NCBI RefSeq assembly: GCF_022171985.1
Contig: NZ_JAJVHF010000016.1
Span: 16,074-80,073, forward strand
Source of the DNA: Huaxiibacter chinensis
GTDB taxonomy: Bacteria > Pseudomonadota > Gammaproteobacteria > Enterobacterales > Enterobacteriaceae
Reading direction: 5' to 3'
DNA: 64,000 nt
Shown: piece after piece, positions 51,410 through 62,403 of the stretch
How the letters are laid out: each line of letters opens with the position of its first letter
Position numbering within the stretch: position 1 is the stretch's first letter
The notes under the pieces: model-generated
Seen by the model: only the letters and a program-made list of their open reading frames with translations
What the model was told of the DNA's origin: nothing
Databases searched by the model: none
Position numbers and translations under genes: made by a program

Positions 51410-52885
51410 TTAACCTGCAACGGCGATACGCTTCATATCCTTCATATAACCGCGCAGGGTGTGACCCACGCTTTCGATGGCGTGGCTACGAATCGCTTCG
51501 TTAACATCGCGCAGCTGGGCGTTATCCACGGCACCTTCCGGAATCGCTTTACCCAAATCGCCTGTCTGCAGCGTGGTCATGAACTCTTTCAGCAGAGGTA
51601 CGCAGGCATAAGAGAACAGGTAGTTACCGTACTCGGCGGTATCAGAGATAACCACGTTCATTTCGTACAGACGCTTACGCGCAATGGTATTCGCAATCAG
51701 CGGTAATTCGTGCAGTGATTCATAATACGCGGACTCTTCGATGATGCCGGAATCCACCATGGTTTCGAATGCCAGCTCAACGCCCGCTTTCACCATCGCA
51801 ATCATCAGAACGCCTTTATCGAAGTACTCCTGCTCGCTAATTTTACCGTCGAACTGTGCAGCGGTTTCGAAGGCCGTTTTACCGGTCTCTTCACGCCAGG
51901 TCAGCAGTTTTTTATCGTCGTTTGCCCAGTCTGCCATCATGCCGGAAGAGAACTCACCGGAGATGATGTCGTCCATATGTTTCTGGAACAGCGGGGCCAT
52001 GATGGTTTTCAGCTGCTCGGACAGCGCGTAAGCACGCAGTTTTGCCGGGTTGGACAGACGGTCCATCATCAGCGTGATCCCGCCCTGCTTCAGCGCTTCG
52101 GTGATGGTTTCCCAGCCGAACTGAATCAGTTTTTCGGCATAGGCCGGATCGGTACCCTCTTCCACCAGCTTGTCGAAGCAGAGCAGAGAGCCGGCTTGCA
52201 ACATACCGCACAGAATGGTCTGCTCACCCATCAGGTCAGATTTCACTTCCGCGACGAAGGAGGATTCCAGCACGCCGGCACGGTGACCCCCGGTAGCAGC
52301 GGCCCATGCTTTGGCAATCGCCATGCCTTCGCCTTTTGGATCGTTTTCCGGGTGAACCGCGATCAGCGTTGGAACACCGAAACCACGTTTGTACTCTTCA
52401 CGTACCTCGGTGCCCGGGCACTTCGGTGCCACCATCACAACGGTGATGTCTTTACGGATCTGCTCGCCGACTTCCACGATGTTGAAACCGTGGGAGTAAC
52501 CCAGCGCAGCACCGTCTTTCATCATCGGCTGAACGGCACGCACCACGTCAGAGTGCTGTTTGTCTGGCGTCAGGTTAACCACCAGGTCAGCCTGAGGGAT
52601 CAGCTCTTCGTAAGTCCCTACTTTAAAGCCATTTTCGGTCGCTTTACGCCAGGATGCGCGCTTTTCAGCAATCGCTTCTTTACGCAGAGCGTAGGCGATA
52701 TCCAGACCGGAATCACGCATGTTCAGACCCTGGTTCAGGCCCTGTGCGCCACAGCCGACGATGACCACTTTTTTACCCTGAAGATAGCTTGCGCCATCGG
52801 CAAATTCGTCGCGCGCCATAAAGCGGCATTTGCCCAACTGAGCCAGCTGCTGGCGCAGATTCAGTGTGTTGAAGTAGTTAGCCAT
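51410..52885 (-). CDS. ilvC: ketol-acid reductoisomerase
   Basis: 491 residues from the ATG at 52885-52883 ([14 protein letters not shown]), with GAGG upstream; an extended frame of 21 more residues lacks homology. Long class II-type KARI with two C-terminal helical domains. The NADPH loop [14 protein letters not shown] and the Mg2+-binding region are visible. It makes dihydroxy acids for valine and isoleucine. It is induced by the divergent regulator IlvY. Confidence 0.98.
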   Translation of the reverse strand: MANYFNTLNLRQQLAQLGKCRFMARDEFADGASYLQGKKVVIVGCGAQGLNQGLNMRDSGLDIAYALRKEAIAEKRASWRKATENGFKVGTYEELIPQADLVVNLTPDKQHSDVVRAVQPMMKDGAALGYSHGFNIVEVGEQIRKDITVVMVAPKCPGTEVREEYKRGFGVPTLIAVHPENDPKGEGMAIAKAWAAATGGHRAGVLESSFVAEVKSDLMGEQTILCGMLQAGSLLCFDKLVEEGTDPAYAEKLIQFGWETITEALKQGGITLMMDRLSNPAKLRAYALSEQLKTIMAPLFQKHMDDIISGEFSSGMMADWANDDKKLLTWREETGKTAFETAAQFDGKISEQEYFDKGVLMIAMVKAGVELAFETMVDSGIIEESAYYESLHELPLIANTIARKRLYEMNVVISDTAEYGNYLFSYACVPLLKEFMTTLQTGDLGKAIPEGAVDNAQLRDVNEAIRSHAIESVGHTLRGYMKDMKRIAVAG

Positions 52886-53011
52886 GGTGATACCTCGTGA
52901 TGTTGTGTTGTGGTGCTTATTGTTCGGTTCGCTTGCCGTGTCTTGCAAGAGAGAATGAACCCACTATATGACAGGAAATTTATTGCGGAAATTGATATAT
53001 TCACAACGTCA

Positions 53012-53030
53012 CGTTGCAAATTCTGCAACG
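53012..53030. promoter_or_regulatory. candidate IlvY operator
   Basis: CGTTGCA (53012-53018) and TGCAACG (53024-53030) are perfect inverted arms with a 5-bp AATTC spacer, in the 166-bp region between ilvC and ilvY. IlvY is known to bind two operators here in E. coli. The second operator is not clear by eye. Confidence 0.55.
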
Positions 53031-53051
53031 GAAAATCCTGGAGTGCAAACG

Positions 53052-53942
53052 GTGGATTTACGCGATCTAAAAATGTTTCTGCATCTGGCCGACAGCCGCC
53101 ATTTTGGTCGCAGCGCCAGAGCAATGCACGTGAGCCCATCCACGCTGTCACGTCAAATTCAGCGTCTGGAAGAGGACCTCGGTCAGCCGCTGTTTGTCCG
53201 CGATAACCGCACGGTGACGCTCACGGAGGCGGGCGAGGAGCTGCGCGTCTTTGCTCAACAAACCTTGTTGCAGTATCAGCAACTGCGGCACACCATCGAC
53301 CAGCAAGGCCCCTCGCTGTCGGGTGAACTGCATATTTTCTGCTCCGTGACCGCTGCCTACAGCCACCTGCCCCCTATTCTTGATCGCTTTCGCGCTGAGC
53401 ATCCCTCCGTTGAAATCAAACTCACCACCGGTGATGCCGCTGATGCCATGGAAAAAGTGGTGACGGGCGAGGCGGATCTGGCGATTGCCGGGAAACCAGA
53501 GACATTGCCCGGCGCGGTGGCGTTTTCGATGCTGGAAAATCTGGCCGTGGTGTTAATTGCGCCAGCGCTGCCCTGCCCGGTGCGTAATCAGGTGTCGGTG
53601 GAAAAGCCAGACTGGTCTACCGTGCCGTTTATCATGGCCGATCAGGGGCCCGTTCGCCGCCGAATTGAGCTATGGTTCCGTCGTCAGAAGATCAGCAACC
53701 CGTCGATCTACGCCACCGTAGGCGGGCATGAAGCCATGGTATCGATGGTGGCGCTGGGATGTGGCGTGGCGTTACTGCCGGAGGTGGTACTGGAAAACAG
53801 CCCCGAGCCGGTGCGCAATCGCGTGATGATTTTAGAGCGCAGTGACGAAAAAACCCCGTTTGAACTTGGCGTGTGCGCACAAAAAAAGCGGCTGCATGAG
53901 CCGCTGATTGATGCGTTCTGGAAAATACTGCCTAACCATTAA
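53052..53942 (+). CDS. ilvY: LysR-type activator of ilvC
   Basis: 296 residues from the GTG at 53052 (reading MDLRDLKMFLHLADS), which has GGAG 8 nt upstream; the longer ATG start has no ribosome site. Winged HTH at residues 2-60 (HFGRSARAMHVSPSTLSRQIQRLEE) and a LysR co-inducer domain. It activates ilvC in response to acetolactate/acetohydroxybutyrate and represses itself. Convergent with ilvA. Confidence 0.96.
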   Translation: MDLRDLKMFLHLADSRHFGRSARAMHVSPSTLSRQIQRLEEDLGQPLFVRDNRTVTLTEAGEELRVFAQQTLLQYQQLRHTIDQQGPSLSGELHIFCSVTAAYSHLPPILDRFRAEHPSVEIKLTTGDAADAMEKVVTGEADLAIAGKPETLPGAVAFSMLENLAVVLIAPALPCPVRNQVSVEKPDWSTVPFIMADQGPVRRRIELWFRRQKISNPSIYATVGGHEAMVSMVALGCGVALLPEVVLENSPEPVRNRVMILERSDEKTPFELGVCAQKKRLHEPLIDAFWKILPNH

Positions 53943-53960
53943 AGCACGGTGGCGCTTTGC

Positions 53961-55505
53961 TTAACCCGCGAGGAAAAAACGAAACGCCGGGTTATGGGTT
54001 TCATCGTGACAGTCGTAACCCAGCTCATTGAGCCGCGTTTCGAAATCGGGCTCGTGCTCGCCCAGTTCAAAGGCCGCCAGTACGCGCCCATAATCCGTGC
54101 CGTGGCTGCGATAATGGAAAAGGGAGATGTTCCAGTGCGTCCCAAGGGTATGCAGGAATTTCAACAACGCGCCCGGTGATTCCGGAAACTCGAAGCTGTA
54201 CAGACGTTCCTGCAAGGGTTTGGACGGTCGACCTCCGACCATATAACGCACGTGCAGCTTCGCCATTTCGTCATCGGACAGGTCGACCACGCTGTAGCCG
54301 CCGTCATGCAGCAGGTTGAGGATCTCTTTACGCTCCTCAAGCCCACGGCTTAAGCGCACGCCGACAAAGATGCAGGCGTCTTTCGCATCGGCAAAACGAT
54401 AGTTGAACTCGGTAACGGAGCGGCCGCCGAGAAGCTGGCAAAACTTCAGGAAGCTCCCCTTTTCTTCTGGAATAGTGACCGCAAGGAGCGCTTCACGTTG
54501 CTCGCCCAGTTCACAGCGCTCAGAAACATAGCGCAGGCCGTGGAAATTAACGTTCGCACCCGATAACACGTGGGCAAGACGCTCGCCGCGAATGTTGTGC
54601 CGGGCGATATATTTCTTCATCCCCGCCAGCGCAAGCGCGCCGGAAGGCTCGGCCACTGCACGCACATCTTCAAACAGATCTTTCATCGCCGCGCAGATGG
54701 CATCACTGTCGACGGTGATGATGTCATCGAGATATTCCTGACAGACGCGAAAGGTTTCATCGCCAATGCGTTTAACCGCCACGCCTTCCGCAAATAATCC
54801 CACGCGCGGCAAATCAACCGGATGACCTGCATCCAGTGCCGCTTTCAGGCAAGCTGAATCTTCGGCCTCAACCGCAATCACTTTGATTTGCGGCATCAGC
54901 TGCTTGATCAGTACCGCCACGCCCGCTGCCAGTCCACCGCCGCCAACCGGCACAAACACGCGATCGAGATGGGCGTCCTGCTGCAATAGTTCCAGCGCCA
55001 GCGTGCCCTGACCTGCAATCACCATCGGATGATCGAAAGGCGGTACCCAGGTAAATCCCTGCTGCTGCGACAGGGCAACCGCCTTCGCTTTCGCCTCATC
55101 AAAATTGGCACCGTGGAGCAAGACTTCACCGCCAAATCCCCGTACGGCGTCCACTTTGATATCCGCCGTGGCGACAGGCATGACAATCAGCGCTTTTAAG
55201 CCCAGACGGGCGGCCGAAAATGCCACACCCTGAGCGTGATTACCCGCGGATGCGGTAATGACACCACGTGCTTTTTGCTCATCCGTCAGGCCCGCCATCA
55301 TTGCGTACGCCCCACGGAGCTTAAAGCTATGGACAGGCTGACGGTCTTCTCGTTTCACCAGAATAACGTTATCAAGGCGCGAAGAGAGCTTGTCCATTTT
55401 CTGCAGCGGCGTCACCTGCACCGCTTCATAGACCGGAGCGCGTAGCACCGCCCTGAGATATTCCGCCCCCTCGGGGGCGTCTGACAGGGGTTGTGATTCG
55501 GCCAT
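53961..55505 (-). CDS. ilvA: threonine ammonia-lyase, biosynthetic
   Basis: 514 residues. PLP enzyme with Schiff-base lysine K62 in PVHSFKLRGAY. The C-terminal third has two ACT-like regulatory domains that bind isoleucine (inhibitor) and valine. It deaminates threonine to 2-oxobutyrate, the first committed step to isoleucine. Last gene of ilvLGMEDA, 2 bp after ilvD. Confidence 0.98.
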   Translation of the reverse strand: MAESQPLSDAPEGAEYLRAVLRAPVYEAVQVTPLQKMDKLSSRLDNVILVKREDRQPVHSFKLRGAYAMMAGLTDEQKARGVITASAGNHAQGVAFSAARLGLKALIVMPVATADIKVDAVRGFGGEVLLHGANFDEAKAKAVALSQQQGFTWVPPFDHPMVIAGQGTLALELLQQDAHLDRVFVPVGGGGLAAGVAVLIKQLMPQIKVIAVEAEDSACLKAALDAGHPVDLPRVGLFAEGVAVKRIGDETFRVCQEYLDDIITVDSDAICAAMKDLFEDVRAVAEPSGALALAGMKKYIARHNIRGERLAHVLSGANVNFHGLRYVSERCELGEQREALLAVTIPEEKGSFLKFCQLLGGRSVTEFNYRFADAKDACIFVGVRLSRGLEERKEILNLLHDGGYSVVDLSDDEMAKLHVRYMVGGRPSKPLQERLYSFEFPESPGALLKFLHTLGTHWNISLFHYRSHGTDYGRVLAAFELGEHEPDFETRLNELGYDCHDETHNPAFRFFLAG

Positions 55506-55507
55506 CG

Positions 55508-57358
55508 TTAGCCCCCCAGTTTCGATTTATCGCGTACCGCGCCTTTATCTGCACTGGTCGCAAGCGTTGCATAGGCACGCAGGGCGAAGGAGACCTCACG
55601 CTGGCGATCTTTCGGCGTCCAGGCTTTTTCGCCGCGGGCATCTTGCGCTTCACGACGTGCGGCAATTTCCTGGGCAGTCAGCTTCAGCTGGATCCCGCGA
55701 TTCGGAATGTCGATTTCAATCAGGTCGCCGTCTTCGATGATCGCGATATTGCCACCACTTGCCGCTTCCGGCGAGACGTGGCCGATAGAGAGACCCGACG
55801 TCCCGCCGGAGAAGCGTCCATCGGTGATCAACGCACAGGCTTTACCCAGCCCCATGGATTTCAGGAAGGTGGTGGGATAGAGCATTTCCTGCATGCCCGG
55901 CCCGCCTTTTGGTCCTTCGTAACGAATGACCACCACATCGCCTGCCACCACTTTTCCGCCCAGGATCGCTTCAACCGCATCGTCCTGGCTTTCGTAGACT
56001 TTCGCCGGGCCGGTGAATTTCAGGATGCTGTCATCCACGCCGGCGGTTTTGACGATACAGCCATTTTCAGCAAAGTTACCGTACAGCACGGCGAGGCCGC
56101 CGTCCTGGCTGTAAGCATGCTCCAGAGAGCGAATGCAGCCCTGAGCGCGGTCGTCATCCAGCGTGTCCCAACGACAATCCTGCGAGAATGCTTTCGTGGT
56201 CCGGATCCCCGCAGGGCCTGCGCGGAACATCGCTTTCACCGAGGCATCTTTGGTGAGCATGACATCGTACTGCTCCAGCGACTCTGGCAGCGTCAGGCCG
56301 AGAATGTTCTTCACCTCACGGTTCAACAGGCCGGCACGGTCAAGCTCTCCCAGAATCCCCAGTACGCCGCCCGCACGGTGAACGTCTTCCATATGATATT
56401 TAGGGGTGCTTGGCGCCACTTTACACAGCTGCGGTACCTTGCGCGAAAGCTTATCGATATCACTCATGGTGAAGTCGATTTCGGCTTCCTGCGCCGCCGC
56501 CAGCAGGTGCAGAACGGTGTTAGTAGAACCGCCCATGGCGATATCCAGGGTCATCGCGTTTTCGAATGCCGCTTTACTGGCAATATTGCGCGGCAGTGCG
56601 CTGGCATCGTCCTGCTCATAGTAGCGTTTGGTCAGCTCAACAATGCGTTTGCCCGCATTGAGGAACAGCTGCTTACGATCGGCGTGGGTTGCCAGCAGTG
56701 AACCGTTGCCCGGCTGAGAAAGACCCAGCGCTTCGGTCAGACAGTTCATGGAGTTAGCGGTAAACATACCGGAACATGAGCCGCAGGTTGGGCACGCCGA
56801 GCGTTCGACCTGGTCGCTTTGCTCGTCGGAGACCTTCGGATCCGCACCCTGAATCATCGCATCGACCAGATCGAGTTTGATGATTTTATCGGACAGCTTG
56901 GTTTTACCTGCCTCCATCGGGCCGCCGGAGACGAAGATCACCGGGATGTTCAGACGCAGGGAGGCCATCAGCATCCCCGGGGTGATTTTATCGCAGTTGG
57001 AGATACAGACCATGGCATCCGCGCAGTGGGCGTTCACCATGTACTCCACGGAGTCCGCGATCAGCTCGCGCGACGGCAGTGAATAAAGCATGCCCCCGTG
57101 GCCCATGGCGATACCGTCATCCACCGCAATGGTGTTGAACTCTTTCGCCACGCCGCCAGACGCTTCGATTTGCTCGGCAACCAACTTACCGAGATCGCGC
57201 AGATGCACATGGCCCGGCACGAACTGGGTGAAAGAGTTGACCACAGCGATAATTGGCTTACCGAAGTCATCATCGGTCATTCCGGTTGCGCGCCACAAAG
57301 CGCGGGCACCGGCCATATTGCGACCATGTGTGGTAGTGGCTGAACGATACTTAGGCAT
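55508..57358 (-). CDS. ilvD: dihydroxy-acid dehydratase
   Basis: 616 residues, the E. coli length. Iron-sulfur enzyme of the IlvD/Edd family. Key residues are D81, C122 with K124 (SNCDK) and C195 ([10 protein letters not shown]). It converts dihydroxy acids to 2-oxo acids for valine and isoleucine. It follows ilvE by 60 bp. Confidence 0.98.
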   Translation of the reverse strand: MPKYRSATTTHGRNMAGARALWRATGMTDDDFGKPIIAVVNSFTQFVPGHVHLRDLGKLVAEQIEASGGVAKEFNTIAVDDGIAMGHGGMLYSLPSRELIADSVEYMVNAHCADAMVCISNCDKITPGMLMASLRLNIPVIFVSGGPMEAGKTKLSDKIIKLDLVDAMIQGADPKVSDEQSDQVERSACPTCGSCSGMFTANSMNCLTEALGLSQPGNGSLLATHADRKQLFLNAGKRIVELTKRYYEQDDASALPRNIASKAAFENAMTLDIAMGGSTNTVLHLLAAAQEAEIDFTMSDIDKLSRKVPQLCKVAPSTPKYHMEDVHRAGGVLGILGELDRAGLLNREVKNILGLTLPESLEQYDVMLTKDASVKAMFRAGPAGIRTTKAFSQDCRWDTLDDDRAQGCIRSLEHAYSQDGGLAVLYGNFAENGCIVKTAGVDDSILKFTGPAKVYESQDDAVEAILGGKVVAGDVVVIRYEGPKGGPGMQEMLYPTTFLKSMGLGKACALITDGRFSGGTSGLSIGHVSPEAASGGNIAIIEDGDLIEIDIPNRGIQLKLTAQEIAARREAQDARGEKAWTPKDRQREVSFALRAYATLATSADKGAVRDKSKLGG

Positions 57359-57418
57359 GCTTAATTAACTCCCGTCTGACTATTAAATGGGACGGTGCGT
57401 GCCGTCCCATATTTATAT

Positions 57419-58348
57419 TTAGTGATTAACCTGATCCAACCAGCCCCATTTATCTTCCGTTTCACCGGTGAAGAGGCCAAAGAATGCTTGCTGGATGCGT
57501 TTGGTGACCGGGCCACAGCGGCCTTCGCCTACCTGGATGCCGTCCACGCTACGTACAGGGGTGATTTCCGCGGCGGTACCGGACATAAAGACTTCGTCTG
57601 CCAGATACAGGGATTCACGGGAGAGCACCTGCTCGCGCACCTCGATATCCAGATCTTTCGCCAGCTTGATAATGGCATCACGCGTGATACCCGGCAGCGC
57701 GGAAGAGGTGAATGGCGGAGTAAACAGAATGCCATCCTTCACTTCGAACAGGTTTTCGCCTGCGCCTTCAGAGATATAGCCGTGGACATCCAGCGCGATG
57801 CCTTCCTGATAACCATGACGACGCGCTTCGCTGCCCACGAGCAGTGAGGAAAGATAGTTACCGCCCGCTTTCGCCGCGGTCGGAATTGTGTTTGGTGCAA
57901 CGCGGTTCCAGGAAGAAACCATTGCGTCGATCCCCTGATCGAGTGCTTCGGCACCCAGGTAGGCACCCCACGGGAACGCAGCAATGATCACATCGGTGGT
58001 ATAACCCTCCGGCGGGTTAACGCCCATCCCCACATCGCCCACAAACACCAGCGGACGAATATAGGCACTCGTCAGGTTGTTTTTGCGGATGACGGCGCGG
58101 CAGGCTTCCATCAGTTCATCGACGCTTTGAGAAACAGGGAAACGATAGATTTTGGCTGAATCACGCAGGCGTTGCATATGCTCGCGGTGGCGGAACACCA
58201 CAGGTCCTTTGTGAGAATCGTAGCAACGGATGCCTTCAAAAACGGAGGTACCGTAGTGCAGGGCATGAGACATCACGTGAATTTTTGCCTCCTCCCAACG
58301 AACCATCTCACCGTTGAACCAAATGTAATCAGCTTTCTTCGTTGTCAT
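57419..58348 (-). CDS. ilvE: branched-chain amino acid aminotransferase
   Basis: 309 residues. Fold type IV PLP aminotransferase with Schiff-base K160 (PTAAKAGGNYL). Also typical are HYGTSVFEGIRCY and EVFMSGTAAEITPV. It makes valine, leucine and isoleucine from their 2-oxo acids. 17 bp after ilvM. Confidence 0.98.
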   Translation of the reverse strand: MTTKKADYIWFNGEMVRWEEAKIHVMSHALHYGTSVFEGIRCYDSHKGPVVFRHREHMQRLRDSAKIYRFPVSQSVDELMEACRAVIRKNNLTSAYIRPLVFVGDVGMGVNPPEGYTTDVIIAAFPWGAYLGAEALDQGIDAMVSSWNRVAPNTIPTAAKAGGNYLSSLLVGSEARRHGYQEGIALDVHGYISEGAGENLFEVKDGILFTPPFTSSALPGITRDAIIKLAKDLDIEVREQVLSRESLYLADEVFMSGTAAEITPVRSVDGIQVGEGRCGPVTKRIQQAFFGLFTGETEDKWGWLDQVNH

Positions 58349-58365
58349 TTTTATTCCTATTTCGC

Positions 58366-58629
58366 TCAGGCGCGAATTTGTTGTGATGCGGTTGTGCTCT
58401 GGCAGATGGCAACATGCGCCACGTCCACCAGTTTCGTTAACTGACTAAACAGTAAGTCGACCGACCGTGGGCTGGCAACGGTCAATTCGATATTTATGTT
58501 TTGTGCATCCGTCGCGGTCTCCATATTCATGGAGCAAATCTGAAAGCCGCGATGGCGTACGACGCGTAACACGCGTTCTAATGTTTCCGGGTTGAAGCGG
58601 GCCTGAACGGCGACCTGATGTTGCATCAT
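58366..58629 (-). CDS. ilvM: acetolactate synthase II small subunit
   Basis: 87 residues with a single ACT domain ([38 protein letters not shown]). It is the regulatory partner of IlvG. The first of two adjacent ATGs overlaps the ilvG TGA stop, so the two subunits are translationally coupled. Confidence 0.97.
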   Translation of the reverse strand: MMQHQVAVQARFNPETLERVLRVVRHRGFQICSMNMETATDAQNINIELTVASPRSVDLLFSQLTKLVDVAHVAICQSTTASQQIRA

Positions 58630-60272
58630 GATAATTTCTCCAGCATTTGTGCATTACTGGCACCGGGCGGCACCAACGGCCAGACGTTCTCAAGTTCATC
58701 GATTGAGACATGAAGCAGATAAGGCCCTTTGCTGGACAGCATGGTGTCGAGCGCCGCTTCTACCTGGTCTTTTCGGGTGATGTGCTGGCCAGGGATGCCA
58801 AAGGCGCTGGCTAACACGAGGAAATCGGGGTTATCGGTCAGGGTCGTTTCGCTATACCGCTCGTTGAAGAACAGCTGCTGCCACTGGCGAACCATGCCCA
58901 GACGCTGGTTATCCAGTAAAAGGATTTTCAACGGTAACTGCTTACGCTTCACCGTGCCCAGCTCCTGCACGTTCATCATGAAAGAACCATCGCCGGAGAC
59001 GCAGATGACGGTATCGTCCGGGCGAGCCACCTGCGCACCCACCGCGGCTGGCAGGCCGAAGCCCATCGTGCCTAACCCGCTGGAGGTGATAAAGTTTTCA
59101 GGACGGGTATAGGTCATGTGCTGCGCCGACCACATTTGATGCTGACCCACATCGGTTGTCACCACGCTGCTGGCAGGCTTACGGTCCGAAAGCTGTTTTA
59201 ACAGCAACGGGGCGTAGATAGCCTCGCCGGGGTGGTCATAGCGCCAGGCGTGTTCAGCCCGCATTGCCGCAGTATGTTGTTGCCAGCCTTCGATGGACAG
59301 CGGTTGTTGCAGCGCGGGCAACAGCGTATTCAAATCGCCCTGCAGGGCCACGTGCGCCTGACGCAATTTATTCATTTCCGCAGGGTCGATATCCATATGG
59401 ATGACCTTTGCGTTTGGGGCGAACGTATTCAGTTTACCGGTTACGCGGTCGTCAAAGCGCGCGCCCACGGCGATAAGCAGATCGCATTCCTGAACGGCCA
59501 GATTCGCCGCTTTGGTACCGTGCATTCCCAGCATACCGAGGTAGTAGGGATAATCGTCTTCAACAACGCCCAACCCTTTCAGCGTACAGGCGACCGGAAT
59601 TTGCGTGGCGGCGACAAAGTCGCGTAAGGCTGGAACCGCCTGCGCCATGCCGACGCCGCCACCCACGTACAGCATGGGCTGCCGGGACTGCATCAGCATC
59701 TGGCGGGCCTCTTCAACTTCCACATGGGGGAAGCCATCCTCACTGTCTACGGTAGAGAAGTGTGGCTCCAGATCGCCAGTAGCTATTTGGATATCCTTGG
59801 GAATATCGACTAAGACGGGACCCGGACGGCCTGAGTTTGCCACCTGAAAGGCTTCTGCCATCACACGTGGCAACTCTTCCAGAGACTGCACCAGGAAGCT
59901 GTGCTTGGTGCAGGCGAGAGACAAACCGAGAACGTCCACTTCCTGAAAAGCATCGGTACCGATTAACGGCAGCGCCACCTGGCCGGTGATCGCCACAACG
60001 GGAACGGAGTCGAGAAGCGCATCTGCAAGGCCGGTGATCAAATTCGTCGCGCCCGGCCCGGATGTCGCCATGCAAACGCCGGTTTTGCCGGTAGAACGGG
60101 CATAACCAATCGCGGCCATTGCGGCTCCCTGCTCATGTCGACACAACAGGTGTTCAACGCCGCCATCATACAAGGCATCGTAAATCGGCATGATGGCGCC
60201 GCCCGGGTATCCGAAAACAATGTCGACGCCCTGCGCTCGCAACGCATGTACTACCCATTGTGCTCCATTCAT
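58626..60272 (-). CDS. ilvG: acetolactate synthase II large subunit, intact
   Basis: 548 residues, full length with no frameshift, unlike E. coli K-12. ThDP-dependent enzyme with catalytic glutamate E47 (HEQGAAMAA), FAD-binding middle domain and C-terminal ThDP motif [14 protein letters not shown]. It makes acetolactate and acetohydroxybutyrate. The isozyme is relatively valine-insensitive in Salmonella and repaired E. coli strains, and the same is inferred here. Confidence 0.98.
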   Translation of the reverse strand: MNGAQWVVHALRAQGVDIVFGYPGGAIMPIYDALYDGGVEHLLCRHEQGAAMAAIGYARSTGKTGVCMATSGPGATNLITGLADALLDSVPVVAITGQVALPLIGTDAFQEVDVLGLSLACTKHSFLVQSLEELPRVMAEAFQVANSGRPGPVLVDIPKDIQIATGDLEPHFSTVDSEDGFPHVEVEEARQMLMQSRQPMLYVGGGVGMAQAVPALRDFVAATQIPVACTLKGLGVVEDDYPYYLGMLGMHGTKAANLAVQECDLLIAVGARFDDRVTGKLNTFAPNAKVIHMDIDPAEMNKLRQAHVALQGDLNTLLPALQQPLSIEGWQQHTAAMRAEHAWRYDHPGEAIYAPLLLKQLSDRKPASSVVTTDVGQHQMWSAQHMTYTRPENFITSSGLGTMGFGLPAAVGAQVARPDDTVICVSGDGSFMMNVQELGTVKRKQLPLKILLLDNQRLGMVRQWQQLFFNERYSETTLTDNPDFLVLASAFGIPGQHITRKDQVEAALDTMLSSKGPYLLHVSIDELENVWPLVPPGASNAQMLEKLS

Positions 60273-60354
60273 AGTGAGTTCCCCGTCATAAATCGAGAGA
60301 AACAGAATTTTATGCTAGATGTCATTGCCTGCTCCTCTTTTAAGTTTTTAAGTC

Positions 60355-60390
60355 ATAAAAAAACCCCCGGACCTTTCGGTGCGGGGGTCT
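60355..60390 (-). terminator. ilv attenuator terminator
   Basis: On the minus strand CCCCCGCACC and GGTCCGGGGG pair around GAAA, followed by seven Ts. It lies between the ilvL stop and ilvG and is the transcription stop controlled by ilvL translation. Confidence 0.95.
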
Positions 60391-60411
60391 TAGTTCGTTA
60401 AGGCTTGATTC

Positions 60412-60510
60412 TTAAGCCTTTCCTCGTCCAAGTGCAGCCCCGCACGGTGGGATAATAATCACCACCACGCTAATCACAACTAGGCTAATCACATTTAGAA
60501 GGGCTTTCAT
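60412..60510 (-). CDS. ilvL: ilvGMEDA operon leader peptide
   Basis: 32 residues, reading MKALLNVISLVVIS then VVVIIIPPCGAALGRGKA. It has five isoleucines, seven valines and four leucines. Starvation for any of these stalls the ribosome and prevents the downstream attenuator from forming. Length and sequence almost match E. coli IlvL (residues 2 and 6 differ). A longer upstream frame is open but the ATG at 60510 is the conserved start. Confidence 0.96.
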   Translation of the reverse strand: MKALLNVISLVVISVVVIIIPPCGAALGRGKA

Positions 60511-60614
60511 TTTCAGTTTTTTTGCATCTTGTTCGAAGGAATACCTAAAGAGGTACCACAGATTCCGAACGTAACACAAGAAAAATTTATGACACGCTAC
60601 GTGCGTCAGCGAGC

Positions 60615-60680
60615 AGATATACAAAAAATATATGTTTTATATAAGAAAATCAGGATTTGAATAATTTTCATATTCTTATC
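60615..60680 (-). promoter_or_regulatory. AT-rich upstream activating region of the ilv promoter
   Basis: A long A/T tract (AAAAAATATATGTTTTATATAAG and neighbours) lies 100-170 bp upstream of ilvL. In E. coli the equivalent region binds IHF and transmits superhelical strain to the ilv promoter. The 341-bp gap 60511-60852 carries this region and the divergent yifB promoter; I see no other gene in it. Confidence 0.5.
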
Positions 60681-60852
60681 GCGATCGTAAGGCAGGTTAA
60701 CGCGCTTTTTTTTAGCTTTGCGGCTCACTTTCCAAAGAAATGCAACGATTACATTTTCCATTAAAAATCGGTGAACATGCCGCGTAAAAACGTAAAGCAG
60801 ACCTCATCCTGCACAAAACCGTAAGGCATAGTACCCCTCTAAGGAGGCAATT

Positions 60853-62373
60853 ATGTCATTGTCGGTTGTTTTTACGCGTGCAGCTTTAGGCGTCAATGCG
60901 CCACTTATCTCAGTGGAGGTTCACTTAAGTAATGGGCTACCCGGTCTGACCCTCGTCGGCCTGCCTGAAACAACGGTGAAAGAGTCCAGGGATCGGGTAC
61001 GAAGCGCTATCATCAATAGCGGTTATACCTACCCTGCGAAGAAGATCACCATCAATCTCGCTCCTGCAGACTTGCCAAAAGAGGGAGGGCGATATGATTT
61101 ACCTATCGCCATTGCGCTTCTCGTGGCGTCTGAGCAGCTTAGCGCTTCAAGACTGAATACGTACGAGTTCGTGGGTGAGCTGGCGCTTACAGGCGCGCTG
61201 AGAGGCGTTCCTGGTGCTATTTCGGGAGCACTGGCCGCGTTGAGAGCGGGACGGCAGATCGTCGTTGCCCGCGAAAATGAACCCGAAGTGAGCCTGATTG
61301 AAGAGAAAGGGTGTCTGGTCGCTGAACATTTGCAGGAGGTCTGTGCTTTTCTGGAGGGCCGCCATGAGCTTGACGCTCCAGAAGAGCATCAGTTTATTCT
61401 GCCTGACAGCGCTGAGGACCTGAGCGACATCATCGGTCAGGAGCAAGGGAAACGCGCGCTGGAGATCACCGCTGCAGGCGGGCATAACCTGCTCCTCATT
61501 GGCCCACCCGGAACGGGTAAGACAATGCTGGCCAGCCGCCTGAACGGTTTGCTTCCTCCTTTAACCAGCCAGGACGCGCTGGAGAGCGCTGCAATTATTA
61601 GTCTGGTGAATGCCCAGTCCTTGCATACCCAGTGGCGGAAAAGGCCCTTCCGCTCCCCCCATCACAGCGCATCCCTCAACGCGATGGTCGGCGGGGGTGC
61701 GATTCCCGAACCCGGTGAAATTTCGTTAGCGCACAATGGCATTCTGTTTCTCGACGAATTGCCCGAATTTGAGCGCCGCGTACTCGATGCTTTGCGCGAA
61801 CCGATTGAGTCCGGGCAAATCCATATCTCGCGAACGCGCGCTAAAATTAGCTACCCTGCCCGGTTTCAGCTTGTTGCTGCAATGAACCCCAGCCCGTCGG
61901 GTCATTATCAGGGCAATCATAATCGAAGCAGCCCGGAACAGACGCTTCGCTATCTGGGCAGATTATCTGGCCCCTTTCTTGACCGTTTCGACCTGTCTCT
62001 GGAGATCCCTCTTCCGCCGGCCGGCGTACTCGGTCATAACCCAAAAACCGGTGAAAGCAGTGCGACCGTGCGCCAAAGGGTTGAGGCTGCTCATGACAGG
62101 CAGTATGTGCGCCAGAACACGCTGAATGCGCGTCTGGATAACGCCGGGATTCGTCAGCACTGTCGCTTATCAGAAAGTGATGCACAGTGGCTTGAGGAGA
62201 CGCTGACGCGATTTGGACTATCCGTCCGTGCCTGGCAGCGTTTGCTGAAGGTGGCGCGTACTATTGCCGACCTGGAGGAGTGCACTGAAATTGAACGACG
62301 CCATTTGCAGGAAGCCTTGAGCTACCGAGCGATTGACCGCCTTTTGCTGCATCTGCAAAAGATGCTGGCGTAA
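60853..62373 (+). CDS. yifB: ComM/YifB-family AAA+ ATPase
   Basis: 506 residues, the E. coli length. An N-terminal Lon-like domain (GLPGLTLVGLPETTVKESRDRVRSA begins it) is followed by a Mg-chelatase-like AAA+ domain with Walker A GPPGTGKT (217-224) and Walker B ILFLDELPEF, and a C-terminal helical part. Homologue ComM promotes branch migration during natural transformation. GGAGG precedes the ATG. It is more divergent from E. coli than its neighbours. Confidence 0.93.
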   Translation: MSLSVVFTRAALGVNAPLISVEVHLSNGLPGLTLVGLPETTVKESRDRVRSAIINSGYTYPAKKITINLAPADLPKEGGRYDLPIAIALLVASEQLSASRLNTYEFVGELALTGALRGVPGAISGALAALRAGRQIVVARENEPEVSLIEEKGCLVAEHLQEVCAFLEGRHELDAPEEHQFILPDSAEDLSDIIGQEQGKRALEITAAGGHNLLLIGPPGTGKTMLASRLNGLLPPLTSQDALESAAIISLVNAQSLHTQWRKRPFRSPHHSASLNAMVGGGAIPEPGEISLAHNGILFLDELPEFERRVLDALREPIESGQIHISRTRAKISYPARFQLVAAMNPSPSGHYQGNHNRSSPEQTLRYLGRLSGPFLDRFDLSLEIPLPPAGVLGHNPKTGESSATVRQRVEAAHDRQYVRQNTLNARLDNAGIRQHCRLSESDAQWLEETLTRFGLSVRAWQRLLKVARTIADLEECTEIERRHLQEALSYRAIDRLLLHLQKMLA

Positions 62374-62396
62374 AAAAGGGGCCGAAGCCCCTTTTT
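62372..62396. terminator. bidirectional terminator between yifB and maoP
   Basis: AAAAAAGGGGC and GCCCCTTTTTC surround a CGAA loop. The stem is flanked by A's on one side and T's on the other, so it can act on both the yifB and maoP transcripts. Both stops lie within 12 bp. Confidence 0.9.
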
Positions 62397-62403
62397 CATA
62401 ATA

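Noticed and set aside
55493..56701. Long open frame on the plus strand (about 402 codons) opposite ilvD
   Set aside because: It mirrors the full-length conserved ilvD gene, shows no domain or signal, and lacks a plausible ribosome site.
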